Origin: Rhododendron vialii
Taxonomy: Eukaryota; Streptophyta; Magnoliopsida; Ericales; Ericaceae
Direction of reading: 5' to 3'
Length of the DNA stretch: 64,000 bases
NCBI RefSeq assembly: GCF_030253575.1
Contig: NC_080563.1
Coordinates: 14,837,001-14,901,000 of the forward strand
Below are positions 46,301 to 59,691 of this stretch, piece by piece (within the stretch, counting starts at the first letter, position 1; each line of letters begins with the position of its first letter). A model generated the notes under the pieces. The model saw only the letters and a program-made list of their open reading frames with translations. It had not been told where the DNA came from and did not search any database. A program made the translations under genes and the position numbers.

Positions 46301-46634
46301 AAATAACACTCACCTCCCTCGGTGTTTTTGAAAAACACAGGTAAGTCCCCTCAGCATTTCAAACTCCATTACCTCCCCAGCATACAACTCTTGACGGGAA
46401 AAGTCCTCTGCTCCTTTTTTTACCCCATTTGCACAACGAGTTCACCATTTTCTTCGTATTTTTTTTATGCTGTATAAACAACGACGATCCGCGATGTTCT
46501 GAATCCGACCACGAACTCGAGCGCAAAAAACGCGGAATCTGTCCGAGATCTAACCCGATCCGCTTCCGATTGGTCTCTGGATCTCAAAATCTCTCTCTGC
46601 GTCCAGAACAGTATTCCGAATTCGGATCGGAGAC
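46301..46634 (+). promoter_or_regulatory. AP2M promoter and 5' leader region
   Basis: Rising GC content and pyrimidine-rich sequence from about 46440 to the start codon at 46635 mark the leader. No unambiguous TATA box was assigned. Confidence 0.4.
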
Positions 46635-49600
46635 ATGCCGGTGGCCGCTTCCGCCGTGTACTTCTTGAACCTCCGCGGCGATGTCCTCATCAACCGCCTC
46701 TACCGCGACGACGTCGGGTCAGCTCCTCTCCCTCCCTCTCTTTCTCTGGCTAGACGCGTATCACATTTACATTTCTCTATAGGTCTACAGGTCTTGAGTC
46801 CATTGTTGTGTATTAATTCAGTTGCAAGTTAATATGCTTGAATTTCACGGATTCGATACTTCAACTATTAAAAACTCTTAACATTTTCCTGCTGGGAAAG
46901 GTTCATTGGAGATTTTAAAACTGTCGGGGAAAGAAGAATTGGTTCGAGGTCTTACAGAAGGGAAATGCTTCCCCATCTGTAAAAGGGTGGTTTGGGTACT
47001 GGTTAATAGACGTCTGCTAGTTGGGGCTAGAGTGGAGTGGCTTTTACCTCGCTATGTTAATGCACACGTGTTAAGGCCTTGTGGTGGTTTGATAGGCGGC
47101 GTGTTGGAACAGAGCGGAGTTTGGGTCGGGTATGATGGGCCGCAAGAGTCCATTGAGAAGGCCTTGTAGTTGCAAAGCCAAACCGTATCATTGAACGACA
47201 GCGTTGAACGTGATTGCGGGTAGTTGTAACGTATATTATTGTGGAAGAAATGCCAGACAATTCGAATGGATGAGATGGTAACCACTTAAGTAGAAGTTGG
47301 AGCTTAAAACTTGAAAGTAGGGGTTGGAGTGTAAAGAGAGTATGTGTATTCGAGAGAATTGCCTCCAAATATCACCAAGTGGCATATAACTTTGTCTTTG
47401 ATTTTATTTCAGTTGTCATTTAGTTTACTTGTGTCCTTTTGTAGTATCTTTAGTTTCTCTGCAACTTCGTCGGTAGTATGTTTAAATTTTCCTTTCTTAA
47501 TGTAGCTTCCTTTTATTCCCGTTCCTTTTTATCTGGAGTTATCATTATCGTCTCATCTATTGGTTTAGTTGCTCATTAAAACATACAGTTTCACTGTACT
47601 TCCTGAATTTACCTATTTTCGCTTGGAAAATCATGAAGTTCGACATATGTCATCATCTGTTCTGCAAATTTGTTACGGTTGTATTCCATTATTGTAATCA
47701 AGTTTTAATGGAAATGCTTGAACCTATACTTCTTATACTCAAGGGTGTTAGCTTTCAGTAGCTTCTGTTAATGGCTTTTGAATAGCAACAGAAAGTGAAT
47801 TGAATTGTCGAGTGCAAAGGCACTGTCCATGGTATTCAGGGTATGTGCCAGATGATATTAACTTTTCACAGAGTATACAACAATGAAACCCACCTGGGGA
47901 AGGGTCTATCCTATCGTAAACCAATGTCTTAAGACACTCCACCATACTTGCAAGTTGCACACAGCAATGTTTCATGGACTCTTGTATTTACCAACGGTAT
48001 CCATGTCACTGATGGATATGACACAAATTTTTACACAAATGTTATAATTTTCGTGATACGGAAGAAAGGACATGCATGGGCACCCTATATTTGTACCCGT
48101 GACCTTGTCTCAGTGTCACCTAGGTTGATAGCCATGGAGTTGGATGCACTGGGCTATATGCTTACGTATGGTGGTTTAAATATAGTTGGGATGTAAACTT
48201 AGCAATTCTATCCATTTTGGTACACATTATGGATGTTTAACATCGTGAGTTATATCCTATGAAAACTGCTTATTTGTCCAAAACTGTCATTGAAGAATAA
48301 AGACTGGTTCCTTATGGGTGACTGCTTATGTTCTATCATCTATGTGCTGCCACTATATCGGAAAGTAGAAGATTAAATGCAATTAGTTTCTTAATCTCTA
48401 TAATTTCGTGGTATTGTGATGTTGACATTCCAATGAAACTTGATCAAAAACATTCACTCTTTGGGGAGAGCTGTTTCCATGTTGTTTTACTATTGTTTGG
48501 TCATACTTAAGAAACTACAACTTCTGTGCTTCCATTTGTTTTTAAGTACCAAGTTATTTCTTGTGCGCAGATCAGGTCAGAAATGTGTCTTGTGTTATAT
48601 CGTGCCTGTAGTTTTTGATCATTATTTTCCTTGTTATCTTCTTGATTTAGTTTTATTGATTCTATTTCCCGTCTCCTGAGCTGCATGATATGTGATTTAC
48701 TATGTCAGTTTATCGCTTAGGGTTATGTTATTTGTCATTATCTGTTTGTTGACTCTAATTGTTCCTCCAGGGGAAATATGGTGGATGCCTTTCGAATGCA
48801 TATAATGCAAACGAAAGAACTTGGTACATGTCCCGTGAGGCAGATCGGGGGATGTTCTTTCTTTTACATGAGAATCAGCAATGTCTACATTGTAATTGTG
48901 GTCAGCAGCAATGCTAATGTTGCCTGTGCGTTCAAGTTTGTTGTTGAGGTAGTATTCAGTTTTTTGCTGATTATTTTTCCTATTGATCGGCTTATCTTTC
49001 TTTGATTGAGTTTGGAACTTTGGAGACCAGAGCTTTAGCAGTGAGGAGGAAGCTTTGTGCTTTCTCAAGGATCCGATATAATTTTATTTTAGCACACCAA
49101 TGTGAATAATTGGATCCTTGTTATGTTTGTTTGTGTGGCTATTTATATTTGTCACACATACTACGTCTGGTGAGATTTTAAAATCGAAGACCATGCTGAA
49201 CTGTATTCTACTCCTTTTTATTTCTTGAGCAAGGCAAAGGGCACAGTTTGTTGTCTTTGTCTTTCCTCTAAAGTTCTTCGTCTTTATTTCCTTTATTCTA
49301 CACAATTTTGGGTTGAATACATTTTAATCACCAAGGACTTTTTGTTTGTTGTAATCTTTGTATGTTTGCTTTTATGCAGGCTGTTACACTATTCAAATCG
49401 TATTTTGGCGGGGCTTTTGATGAAGATGCTATTCGCAATAATTTTGTCTTGATTTATGAGCTATTGGATGGTATGCAATTTGAAGATTATCCAGTTTTCC
49501 CTGGATTTTAAGTTGCCCGAATAGCTCTTTCCAATTTTTTGGGAGAACCGCTGCCACTAACCATCTGCATGAATACTTGGTGCTTTTGTTTAAAATTGCA

Positions 49601-52600
49601 GAAATCATGGACTTTGGTTATCCCCAAAATCTTTCTCCGGAAATTCTGAAGCTTTACATCACTCAGGAAGGAGTACGCTCGCCGTTCTCATCCAAGGTTA
49701 GAAGTGTTTTTACTTTTCTGTGTTAGTTATTGAAATGTGATTGCACTATGTCATTCTCCTGGACCAGCTTTAGACACTTGTTTGTTACCAACATTGGAAG
49801 TCTATTCCATTTTTGAAAGCGAGATATGTAGTCTTCTTTTTGTGTGACTTTTACAAAGAACTGAAAGAAGATTTGACTGACTTGTTGGGGTAATATGAAA
49901 ATATAGCCTGCAGATAAGCCAGTCCCGAATGCAACTTTACAAGTTACAGGGGCTGTTGGATGGCGAAGAGAGGGTCTTGTTTACAAAAAGAATGAGGTAA
50001 TGTCATTTTGCTCTAATGCTCTGCATCTCTTTTCTTGTGTTATGGCCATCCTGCTGAGTTATAGCTCTTATCTCTTATCTCCTAACAGGTGTTTCTGGAT
50101 ATTGTGGAGAGTGTGAATCTTCTTATGTCCTCAAAAGGTGTGAATGGCTATATGGCAGTATTTTGGTTGATTTACTCCTACTTTGGTTGCTTATAAATGT
50201 TTGGTGATTATAGGTAGTGTTTTGCGATGTGATGTGACTGGGAAAATTCTGATGAAGTGCTTTCTTTCTGGAATGCCTGATTTGAAGTTGGGTTTAAACG
50301 ATAAAATTGGCCTTGAGAAGGAGTCACAACTTAAGTCACGTCCCACTAAGAGGTAACTTGCAAGGGCTTACTATTTTTCGCTCCCATCCTGTATTCGCTT
50401 GTCTGTGTACATCTTGGACATATAGTTCCCTACATCCTTTGAGGAACTTGTAGAAACTAGACGTGATGACATCTGTGTTCCTTGCATAATTTTTGCTATT
50501 CAATGGTATTTTTCTTTCTTACTGCATCCTTTCATCAAATTCTAGGAGCTATGGTCTCTATTGTTTCATTTGCCATGTAATGGTTTGCATTGTTCTGTAT
50601 CTGAGTTTATTGAAGGATTGGCCGAACCCGCCACCCTGCCGTCGGTGGTGTAAATAGATGCTGACAGTTCTTTAAACTGTTAGGGATGGTGATTAGGTGT
50701 AGTACTGGTCATTGACCCCCTGATATTGTTTTAAGATGGGAGAGTGTTTTCTCTTCTAATTCACTTGCAGTATCTTTGGGGGGTCTATGTCATTTTTAGG
50801 TGCTTGAGATTTTGCTCCATCTTGTGTATGAACAGCATGTTCATGGATTTCACCCCATCGCTTTTAGTAGACTGATCTGTATTTTCTCTCAAAAACGTTC
50901 TTCTTTTTCTGAATCCTAGTTTTATCATTCGTCATTACTACATTTTTCGTACATGAGTTCTTGGCTTCCAGATTTTTTCATACACATGGATACCACATTT
51001 TGCATATATGTGCAGTATAAGAATGAAAAATTCCTTGGTGAGAACATTGGACAACAATTTGTTTGTCCTTTCATTTGTTCCCCCCAAATCCCAATTAACT
51101 TTTTGTAGAATCATTCTACATACCATACGATTTATCTATAATACCCTTTTTCCCAAAAGAAATGGGTGGAGGAGCAGCTCTACTTTATGTCTTGTAAACA
51201 TAAAATACATAGATGTTTCAATAATTCTCTGAATGCGGAAGAAAGAAAAAGAAAGAGAGGAGGGGGTGACTCCCCCACATTCTACGTATAAATCCGAAGA
51301 GGTTTACCTCCAGAACATTCCAGTCAGAGTGTCCGCCTGTTGTACCAACTTTTTGCCTTGTTGACACAATTTTCATTGACAACCCTGTTACCAAGTCCTA
51401 ATCAATGCTCTGAGGATTCAGTTTCATAATTTATGGATGTTCCTTTGCTGCAAAAGTGCATGCTTAAGTCGAACCAAATGCCTTCCTGTTTAACATTTTT
51501 TGGAAACTTTATCCTCAATCATCTCTTGGGAGGGTTTTTGCGAAGTATAGTTCAGATGTTGGATGCAAATGTTTCATTAATGTGAATATATGAAGACTAA
51601 AATTAGTTTTGCTTCTATTACTTTGTTTGGCTAATAATGCTATTTTGATTTGCATATCTGTTTGATAGTTTTCTCATGCCTCCACTGTTACCCAATCATT
51701 GATCATGCTACCTTGTGCAGCGGGAAAACTATTGAGCTTGATGATGTGACTTTCCATCAATGCGTAAACCTGACAAGGTTCAACTCAGAAAAGACCGTTA
51801 GTTTCGTGCCACCAGATGGTGAATTTGAATTGATGAAGTAAGCTTACAGGTTTTCCAATGAAATGTTTCGGTTATTCATAGCTCTTGTAAATATCGTGCA
51901 TTAGCAATAGCATGTTTACTGTTAGAGCTTGTCCCTCATTTGTTAATTACAACCTCTTGTAAAATATGGACATGTTGGAACTGTGTACTTATCATATTAA
52001 GCATTAGTCAGTAAAGCTTCCTCCATGTATTTTTAATATTGTATCAACGAGGTCAGAAATGAATCTTGGTTGGATTAGATATTGCCTTTGGCATTCTCAG
52101 TCATTAAGTTATTACACCACCAACATTTTTTACTCGAGTCTTACAGATGCGTTAATGTGCCTGTTTAAAATTACCAGCGCTTTCTCTTTTCGAAGAGCAA
52201 ACCCTCGTTATGAAATTTCTGTAGCTCTATGAAAGTAGGGCAAAAATGGGATCCTGTTTCTCAAGCAGGACTTGGAGAGGTTTAGTGAACCATAAACATT
52301 TTTGCTTATGATTGATGCAGGATGGTGTTTAAGTCTTCCGTTTAATCCCGAACCAAGGTAACCATGCAGGAACTCTGATGCTAGGTGAAATCTAGGCACC
52401 CATAGAGAGACTAGTTTCTGTAAGTGGATTTTCAATACTTAAGGCACACTGGCTTTTCCCTGCTCACCATTCTTCTGTGCTGCCCATGGTTTTGGAATTT
52501 AACCATTTGGTTATCGAGTTCGCGGCTACGAGGAACTATTGTCGGGTGCTTGGAATGTACATTAACGAAACATTGTACTATGATTTGCATAGCTTCTACA

Positions 52601-55600
52601 CATCGCCTAGCGAGTATTTGGTTAATTCTTCGTTGAGCTTCCCTCCCCCTTTTATGTAATACCATTTTGTTCCGTCATACATGTTATAGCAATCTTATTA
52701 ACTGTCATTTCTGTTTTTCCTATTGCATATCATTTTTATGCAGCCCGTATTAGGCCCCGTTCTACTTTCTCCAAAAACCTTCTTTTTCAAAAAGAAAAAA
52801 GAAGGTAATTTCAAACTCAAATATAATGAAAATGAAAAATAATTTTTCGATTTTTTTTGCACTGTTTGAAAGATCTCAATGAGATCTATCAAACAAAATC
52901 CATATTGGTAGGAAAATTATTTGTGTAAACACATGATTTTTGAGCTTGAAATTACCTTCTTCTTCAAAAAGAAGGTTAAGTAAGAAAGTAGAACGGCCCC
53001 TTACTAGCTTGGTGGTACCTGTATCAGCTCTCATAGTGTACAAATGTGATGTACAATTTGCTCCAAATTTTTTACTGAATGCATCTTTTCCACAGGTATC
53101 GTATCACTGAGGGTGTAAATCTACCATTCCGGGTGTTGCCAACAATCAAGGAACTTGGCCGGACACGCATGGAAGTAAATGTTAAGGTTTGTTGTCTCAA
53201 TTTTGAAGCTATGCATGTTTTAGTTGGTGAATTCTGTTTATATTTCACATGAATTTCAATTTCAGGTAAAGAGTGTGTTTGGTGCAAAGACTTTTGCACT
53301 TGGAGTTGTTGTTAAGATTCCCGTACCAAAACAAACTGCAAAAACAAGTTTCCAAGTGACGTCAGGTCGAGCTAAATACAATGCTGCTATTGATTGCTTG
53401 GTCTGGAAGTGAGTATTTGAGGTTACTTACTATTTAGTTCTGTTTTCTGGTACTGGCATAGTTTCAAGTTGGATGTTAAATATCTGTTCTGAATCTTCTG
53501 ATGGAAACATGAGCTTTGTGACAACTGTTTGTCACAATTAATACTCGAGTCAATTTTTGTTATCACTGATTTGCTTGAAGGGACTGCTTGGCTGAAATAT
53601 GTTATAGGTATGTTTGTGGGTAATAAGGTTGCACTGTTGGAGCTTTGTTCTTGTTGAAAAAGAAAGAAAGGAAAATGTTCGACCTTTGTGTGGGAGTTCC
53701 TAGCCTGATACTATCTTGGAATCTGGGCTCACCCTGAACTCTCAGGAGCCACTATAATAGGCGGATAAAATCTTAGAGAGGAGAAAAGTTGAAGCTTGTT
53801 GATGCATTACGAGCATAAAGCAGCAGCGCTTACACAGAATATAAATTCGTAGTAACTATTTTATTTCTCTGATAATGTGAAGTTTGGAGTATGAACTATA
53901 GTTGATTTTTGGAAATGCTTTAATACCAACATTGTCATGGATTTGTCAAATGTTCTTTGCATTAAACATGTCTTCTACGTTCAGTATTTGTTACAGAATA
54001 CAATTTATCTAATGTAAATATGTAATATAGGTTATATGCTTTGCATTTGTGTGATTTTGTAGTGGTCAATGGATGTGAAATTCTCCTTAGATAATCCCTT
54101 GATACTGTAATAAATATGAAAGGCAAGGAGGGTACTTTAGGGGTTGCCATTGGATTATGGGGTGTTAAACAGGCAGACATGTCATCATTGTGTAGATTTT
54201 GATGGTGGATAATATGGCTAGGGAGGTAAACTTTTGCTCGACTGGTCCTGTTGATGCATAGCGGCAGAAAATGTTAATCAGCTTCTCTTACTGGGTCTCA
54301 CAAGGTTCCTGTGGATCACCAGCTGTTGATTTGCGTTTTGTATCCAATTAATAGATAAGGTTTGAGAAGACCTCGAAGTTCTAAGTTTTCAACCTTTCTC
54401 AGAATTTACTACAAAGCTGGTTTTCCATGTTCCAACTGAGAAAAGCTCTACTGCTTTTTGAACACCAGTTGCAGCTGAAACCTTGTTCACCAAACCAGAA
54501 TATTAGTTGTGTTTATAATGTCGATGCATGTCAAATGCTAGAATTTCAAAACATGTTCTGGTAAACTTTATTTGGCTGATTGCTTGGTTAATACTTAATA
54601 CTCTTCTGTGTATGAATAGTTTTTTTTTATAATATATATTAGAAGGAATAGGGTTCTGTCATCATTTTTACTGTAAATATTAAACTAAAATTATGCTCTT
54701 GTTTGAAATTTTAAGGGGTAGTTCTTTCATCCAGTTTTTGTGATATTTGTAGGATAAGGAAATTTCCTGGACAAACCGAGACAACCTTGAGTGCAGAAGT
54801 AGAGTTGATTTCCACAATGACAGAAAAGAAGTCTGCGACTAGACCGCCAATCCAGATGGAATTCCAGGTGCTTAAAGATGTTTCCGACCCTTTTCTGTTA
54901 CACTGATTGTGTTTTTCTGCACCTTTGTCATGGAATTGAATAGAAGGGCTTTGACAACGAACTGAGGTCAATTTAGACAGCTAACGCAGCTAACTGTAAG
55001 GGCTCTTGCCAAAGGAAAGCCTAGAACCTTTTTTTGTTTTTGTTTTTTTTTTTGGTGTGGTTTGGTTTAAGAAAAAGAGAGCAACGAGAATGCACAATTA
55101 AAGACAAAAAGTATGCTGTAACAAAACTGAGCAAGTCAAATATACATGCCAGTATCTCATTCACACTCTGGTCAACATAACACCACAGCTGCCGTGCGCG
55201 CCTTCTTATTGGATCCGAAGCCCATATAATCAATCAAAAACCTTTGAGAACAAGTGGAAGTGGTCACACAATCAACATCCACCAACCAAGTAGACTGTAC
55301 CATAGAGCCCTAACCAGAGGACAATGGAAGGATTATTGATCCATGCTATCATCATCCTGCTTACATATAGTTACCACTGACAGAGTTAATGAAAATTAGG
55401 GCCTTCTCTGTTGTACCTTAATATTGCTATTAATCTTCTTGAGGCCCTCAATAGTGAGTAGTCCAAATTACTTATCAAAAGTATAGTGTCCCAAGGATAC
55501 ACCATCAGGAATGGAGGGACACTGATTCAATATTAGCCTTACAATTGCAGTGATTTCAGAGAAATTGAAATACAAAAAACAGGACCACAACCTAACAAGA

Positions 55601-56326
55601 CTTTGTTCCTCTTCGATATGATAGACGAGGGTTCTTGAGAATTCTGCACCGAACAGGGCTGACTTCTTTCTTACTGATTTGTAAAGGGTTGTGTTTATGA
55701 CTCTGTGGCACCTAAACCTGCTAAAGATGATGACCCTCCTATGTTTATTCTCATTCTGTGGCACCCACAAACATCAAGGTAGAGAACCAAGTCACTGCCT
55801 CTTGATTACAATGGTGGTAAAATAGAAATAAAGTGCATGGTTACTTGTCAAACACGTGTGTGCTAGTGTGGGGCCGTGTTATTTATTTGTTTTTTCCTTG
55901 TTTATTTGCACTTAGCAGAAATCCGTATTTGACTTCCGTCTGTGGTCGTCTCCAGTTATCTACGACTTCCAATGATAGGAAACCTTTTTCTGATCAAATA
56001 TGCGACCATAGAAATGACGAAAAGATATTTCAATTTTCATGCTTTAGATTTAAAATCCATATCGAATTTACAGTATTCACCAAAGACCAGGCTTCCACTG
56101 GACGATAACTGAAATTTATGCTTTTGCAGGTTCCTATGTTTACGGCATCTGGATTGCGTGTCCGTTTTCTCAAGGTATACTGATTTACATTGTTTGGACT
56201 TTGATTGTTTGTACAAGAATGCATTTGTTTACCCTAAGTCTACAGGTGTGGGAGAAGAGTGGGTACAACACAGTTGAGTGGGTCCGTTACATTACCAAAG
56301 CCGGTTCCTACGAGATTAGGTGCTAG
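46635..56326 (+). CDS. AP2M: AP-2 complex subunit mu (438 aa, 13 exons)
   Basis: Exons: 46635-46717, 48771-48948, 49380-49470, 49602-49696, 49907-49996, 50089-50137, 50214-50352, 51721-51837, 53096-53186, 53266-53408, 54753-54867, 56130-56174, 56246-56326. Every junction is GT-AG, and the sum is 1317 nt, 438 codons plus stop, the length of Arabidopsis AP2M. The N-terminal longin-like half ([25 protein letters not shown]-equivalent [18 protein letters not shown]) packs in the adaptor core. From residue about 170 ([20 protein letters not shown]) the mu-homology domain runs to the end (KAGSYEIRC) and binds YxxPhi cargo signals. The protein joins AP2A, AP2B and AP2S at the plasma membrane for clathrin-mediated endocytosis, including of auxin carriers and receptor kinases. 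Introns 1 (2.05 kb), 7, 8, 10 and 11 are over 1.2 kb. Intron 8 holds a Tourist-type MITE. No break was seen. An AHL gene follows 1.7 kb downstream on the same strand. Confidence 0.97.
52753..53000. mobile_element. Tourist-type (PIF/Harbinger) MITE in AP2M intron 8, 248 bp
   Basis: The ends GGCCCCGTTCTACTTTCT and, reversed from the right, GGGGCCGTTCTACTTTCT form 18-bp inverted repeats with two mismatches. The 3-bp TTA flanks both sides (52750-52752, 53001-53003). It ends 95 bp before the exon 9 acceptor and leaves splice sites intact. Confidence 0.88.
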
Positions 56327-57375
56327 AAACAGTCGGCAGCCATAAATTTCTTGGTGGATTTTATGGTGGAGAGGGAAAGCATTTGCGGTTGTGTATCTTG
56401 GTAGAAGGCACTATTGCATGCATGCATTTGCTTTGGAAACAAGGTTTAACGGTGGCTTCTGCAAAGTTGCAGCTTCGGATGGATCTGGTTCTTGTGTTGT
56501 TCGAGGGGCTTTTACATCTTCTGATAGATTTGTATCCATAGGAATTGCTTTGGAGTCGAAACAGTGATTCTGATTATTGTGTTGTAAAGGATAGTCCTCC
56601 ATTAGGACTAGTAAAGCGTGGCTTTTATTTTTGTCTTCCGACACTTGTGATCATCAGATTGTGTGTTTTATTTGAAGAGTTAATTTTGACATAATTGATG
56701 ATGCTTTATACGTACACCATTGGATTTGGACCGGTTGCGGGTAATACAACAGTTTTCTATATAGACGGAAAAGGCCATATAATAGGTCTCCATTGCGGCA
56801 GAGGGCTTAAATTCACTGATTTTAAGTTCAAGTTTTGGTCAAATAGGTCACCAGACTGGTTGATAACTTATTTTTGGTAAACTAGGTGCACTGAGTAAAA
56901 TTATCAGTCGTACAAGGGTCTATGGTAGGGAACCCGTTAGAGTCTTCACAAAGTTACGAGTTAATACAGACTGGAGCAACACACGAGGCATAGCTACACG
57001 TCGGCGCATTTGTTTTCTTCTTGATAGACATGATCAATCTTCTCTTTGTTTCCTTCTCGGTAGACATGATCAATCTTTTCTACTCCCGGCTAGGAATCTG
57101 CAATTATGGACAAGATTACTTTGATTGTGTCGTGGCTGATCCGAACCCATGGTTTATGATTAGATGGATACCTGCCAAAGTATCCATTTCCACTCAAAAT
57201 GGGTGCCAACTGCTTGTCAATCCAACCTCTGCATCGCCCACATCGATCTGTGAAAACAAACTACCCACTTTCCATTTGCATCACAGATTAGGCCACCACC
57301 TGTGGCTTGACTGACTGATAAATTAATCATCTCATCCATTGAACAAAATATAGAAGAAATAATACATTTTTTCTA
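56327..57375. other. AP2M 3' region and spacer
   Basis: The first several hundred bases are probably AP2M 3' untranslated region. No further gene recognised. Confidence 0.4.
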
Positions 57376-57569
57376 GGAAAGTAATTTTGGCACTCTACAT
57401 TTAGTCATTGGCACTTAACTTTTTGTCTTTATTCTATGTAAAATTATCAAATTACCCTTTATTTTGTTAGTGTTCATCCACTTTAAAAGGTATTGTTATG
57501 ATTTCAAATCGGAAAAAGACAAAAAATAGAGTGCCATTGGGTAAAAGTGGAGTACCAAAATCAATTTCC
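57376..57569. mobile_element. Inverted-repeat MITE, about 194 bp
   Basis: About 40 bp at each end are inverted repeats (GGAAAGTAATTTTGGCACTC left; GGAAATTGATTTTGGTACTC right, reversed; both arms end GGCACT). The flanks are T-rich and no exact target duplication could be assigned. Confidence 0.75.
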
Positions 57570-57724
57570 TTTTCTTTTTAAATCATTTTATTTTGGTTAT
57601 CTATATTCTTTTGTTCACATTTTCATTTTTAAAACTCTTTTAATGAAGTTCTTATCCTGTCATGTGTGGGACTCCGAGCTTGTAGTAATAGAAAAATAAA
57701 TAAATCAGCCATTTTTTGAGTTTA

Positions 57725-57750
57725 GAAAAAAAAAAAAAAAAAAAAAAAAA
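57725..57750. repeat. A-run
   Basis: About 25 consecutive A residues upstream of the AHL gene. Confidence 0.9.
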
Positions 57751-57934
57751 GGTTGCCAAACAGCCCCTAATAAGCGCAGCATTTTCCTCTTTCGTTTTCT
57801 CAGGTGACGTATTTGAACTGGTACTTGCAACCCTACAAACATCCAACTCCACTCCAAGTAGCATAGCATCATCAATCAATGAACTCAAACATATCCTCTA
57901 AACCCTAGATTCCTAAAAACCCTCCATCTCTCCC

Positions 57935-57937
<3 letters not shown>

Positions 57938-57984
<47 letters not shown>
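57938..57984. repeat. (CT)n microsatellite in AHL leader
   Basis: About 23 CT units ending 58 bp before the AHL start codon. CT runs are common in plant 5' leaders. Confidence 0.9.
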
Positions 57985-57986
<2 letters not shown>

Positions 57987-58041
57987 GTATTTATAGTAGG
58001 TTTCAAGTAGACACCAGTCCCAAAACCAACTCCCATTCCCA

Positions 58042-59691
58042 ATGGACTTAAGAGAACCACTACCACCACACCACCACCACCCACAACCGCCGCCGGGCAT
58101 GATGGCGGGCCCACCACCAAACTCATATAACACTCCCAATTTACCCAACAACAACAATACCATTAACGCTAACTCTCCCCTGTTGCAAAACCCTAGGTTC
58201 CCTTTCAATTCCGGGGGACCAAAGCCCATGGAGTCCATGAACTTGCAATACGGCGACGGATCACACCTGGTACTGCCGCCGCCGGCACCGTCTGGGTTCA
58301 GCATTGAGTCGGGGAAGAAGAAGCGGGGCCGGCCGAGGAAGTACTCGCCCGACAGCAACATTGCGCTCGGGCTGGCCCCCTCTCCTTCCCCTGTAACCCC
58401 ATTAACCGCTGCCTCGCCCTTGGCCGTGGTGGGCCACGGGGATTCCGGCGGTGGGCAGACGTCCTCGGACCCCTCCCAGGCGAAGCGGAGCAGGGGGCGG
58501 CCGCCTGGGTCGGGAAAGAAACAATTGGATGCCTTAGGTATTCGTCGATTATTACGCTGTCTTCCTACTTGAGTTCACAGAATCACAATAAGTGTGTAAC
58601 TTGTTTGGCAAATTGATTTCTTTGGTTTGCAGGATCGTTCGGGGTTAGTTTTACGCCGCATGTTATATTGGTCAAAGCGGGGGAGGTAATGAACTTGAAA
58701 TATTGGTAGTTGTTTCATAGGGGAGATTTAGTAACTTCTTAGTGACATTAAGTCACCAGCCATGAGATGATTTATAAGTAGAGGCTTCAGTTATTGCAAG
58801 ACCCTGTGAATTTGGTTAGGTTTGGATATATAATAATTGGCCAAGTGACATTAATTTAAGTAGTTTGCATTTTTTGAATAAGTGAACGATAAATCAGGTT
58901 ATGGATGATCGTATTGAACAGCGATGGCGTTAACTCTGATTATGTTTGAGAGCAATTCTGGCTATGCACTTGACCTGTGTAATATACAAGACAAATATTG
59001 GATGGGGCTTTCATATTCTTTTCATGATTTGCATAAAGTTCTTCAGTGGTCTTTAGGTTAGAGAATAAGCAGTTCATTTAATGTAGGTTTTACTAAGCGT
59101 TAGTGAGGTAATTAACACCTCTTCAAAGCTACCTTGCTGCTTATGAACAATCATGTTTTAACACATTGATGAGCATTGTGCTATACTGCTATGTTTGAAT
59201 GGAAGCTATTTCCCTTTGTGGATGGATAATGTATTTTGTAACTATTTGAAAAATAAAGGAAAAGGAGAAGGAAAATAAATCTTTTGAACAGGTTTCTGAT
59301 GGTACCTGAGGACTTTTATCATTGTGGCATTTCCTTTTTACTTTACCGTCAAACCTCTCAACCATATGAACCTTTTTGTTTTTTGTGGTTTTTTATCCTG
59401 GGGTGTGGGGGGCTTTGGGCTGTTATAGCTGATGGTAAGTGTCGTAGTGTGGATTTATGGTTTATTTTTTCTTGCTTACGAATTTTTGTTAGTGTTCAAC
59501 TCATGTGTGTTGTTATTTTGTAACATTGATTGTAGTTACCTTTGTTTTATGTGTTCCAGGATATAGCATCACAGATCATGGCTTTTTCACAGCAAGGACC
59601 ACGTACTGTTTGTATTCTGTCTGCTAATGGTGCTGTCAGCAATATCACCCTTCGCCAGCCAGCAATGTCTGGTGGCACTGTGACATATGAG
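58042..59691 (+). CDS. AT-hook motif nuclear-localized (AHL) protein, first three exons; 3' part outside window
   Basis: Exons: 58042-58537, 58633-58685, 59560-59691, all GT-AG and in phase, giving 227 residues so far. The N-terminus is proline/histidine/asparagine rich. AT-hook 1 is KKKRGRPRKYSP (RGRP at residues 95-98) and AT-hook 2 is KRSRGRPPGSGKK (RGRP at 151-154), the two-hook arrangement of type II AHL proteins. The PPC/DUF296 domain starts GSFGVSFTPHVILVKAGE, continues DIASQIMAFSQQGPRTVCIL and SGGTVTYE, and stops at the exon 3 donor. The usual next block (GRFEILSLSGSF...) was not found up to 64000, so intron 3 exceeds 4.3 kb or the gene is cut. AHL proteins bind AT-rich DNA in the nucleus, form trimers through PPC and regulate growth genes. 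Position beside AP2M suggests an AHL8 ortholog, but I leave the symbol blank. Confidence 0.92.

Noticed and set aside
55021..55770. Reverse-strand open frames in AP2M intron 11
   Set aside because: No domain or family resemblance and no splice context; probably chance frames in an intron.
57885..58361. Glycine-rich reverse-strand frame of 158 residues over the AHL start
   Set aside because: It is the complement of AHL exon 1 and of the CT-rich leader; the glycine comes from proline codons read backwards.
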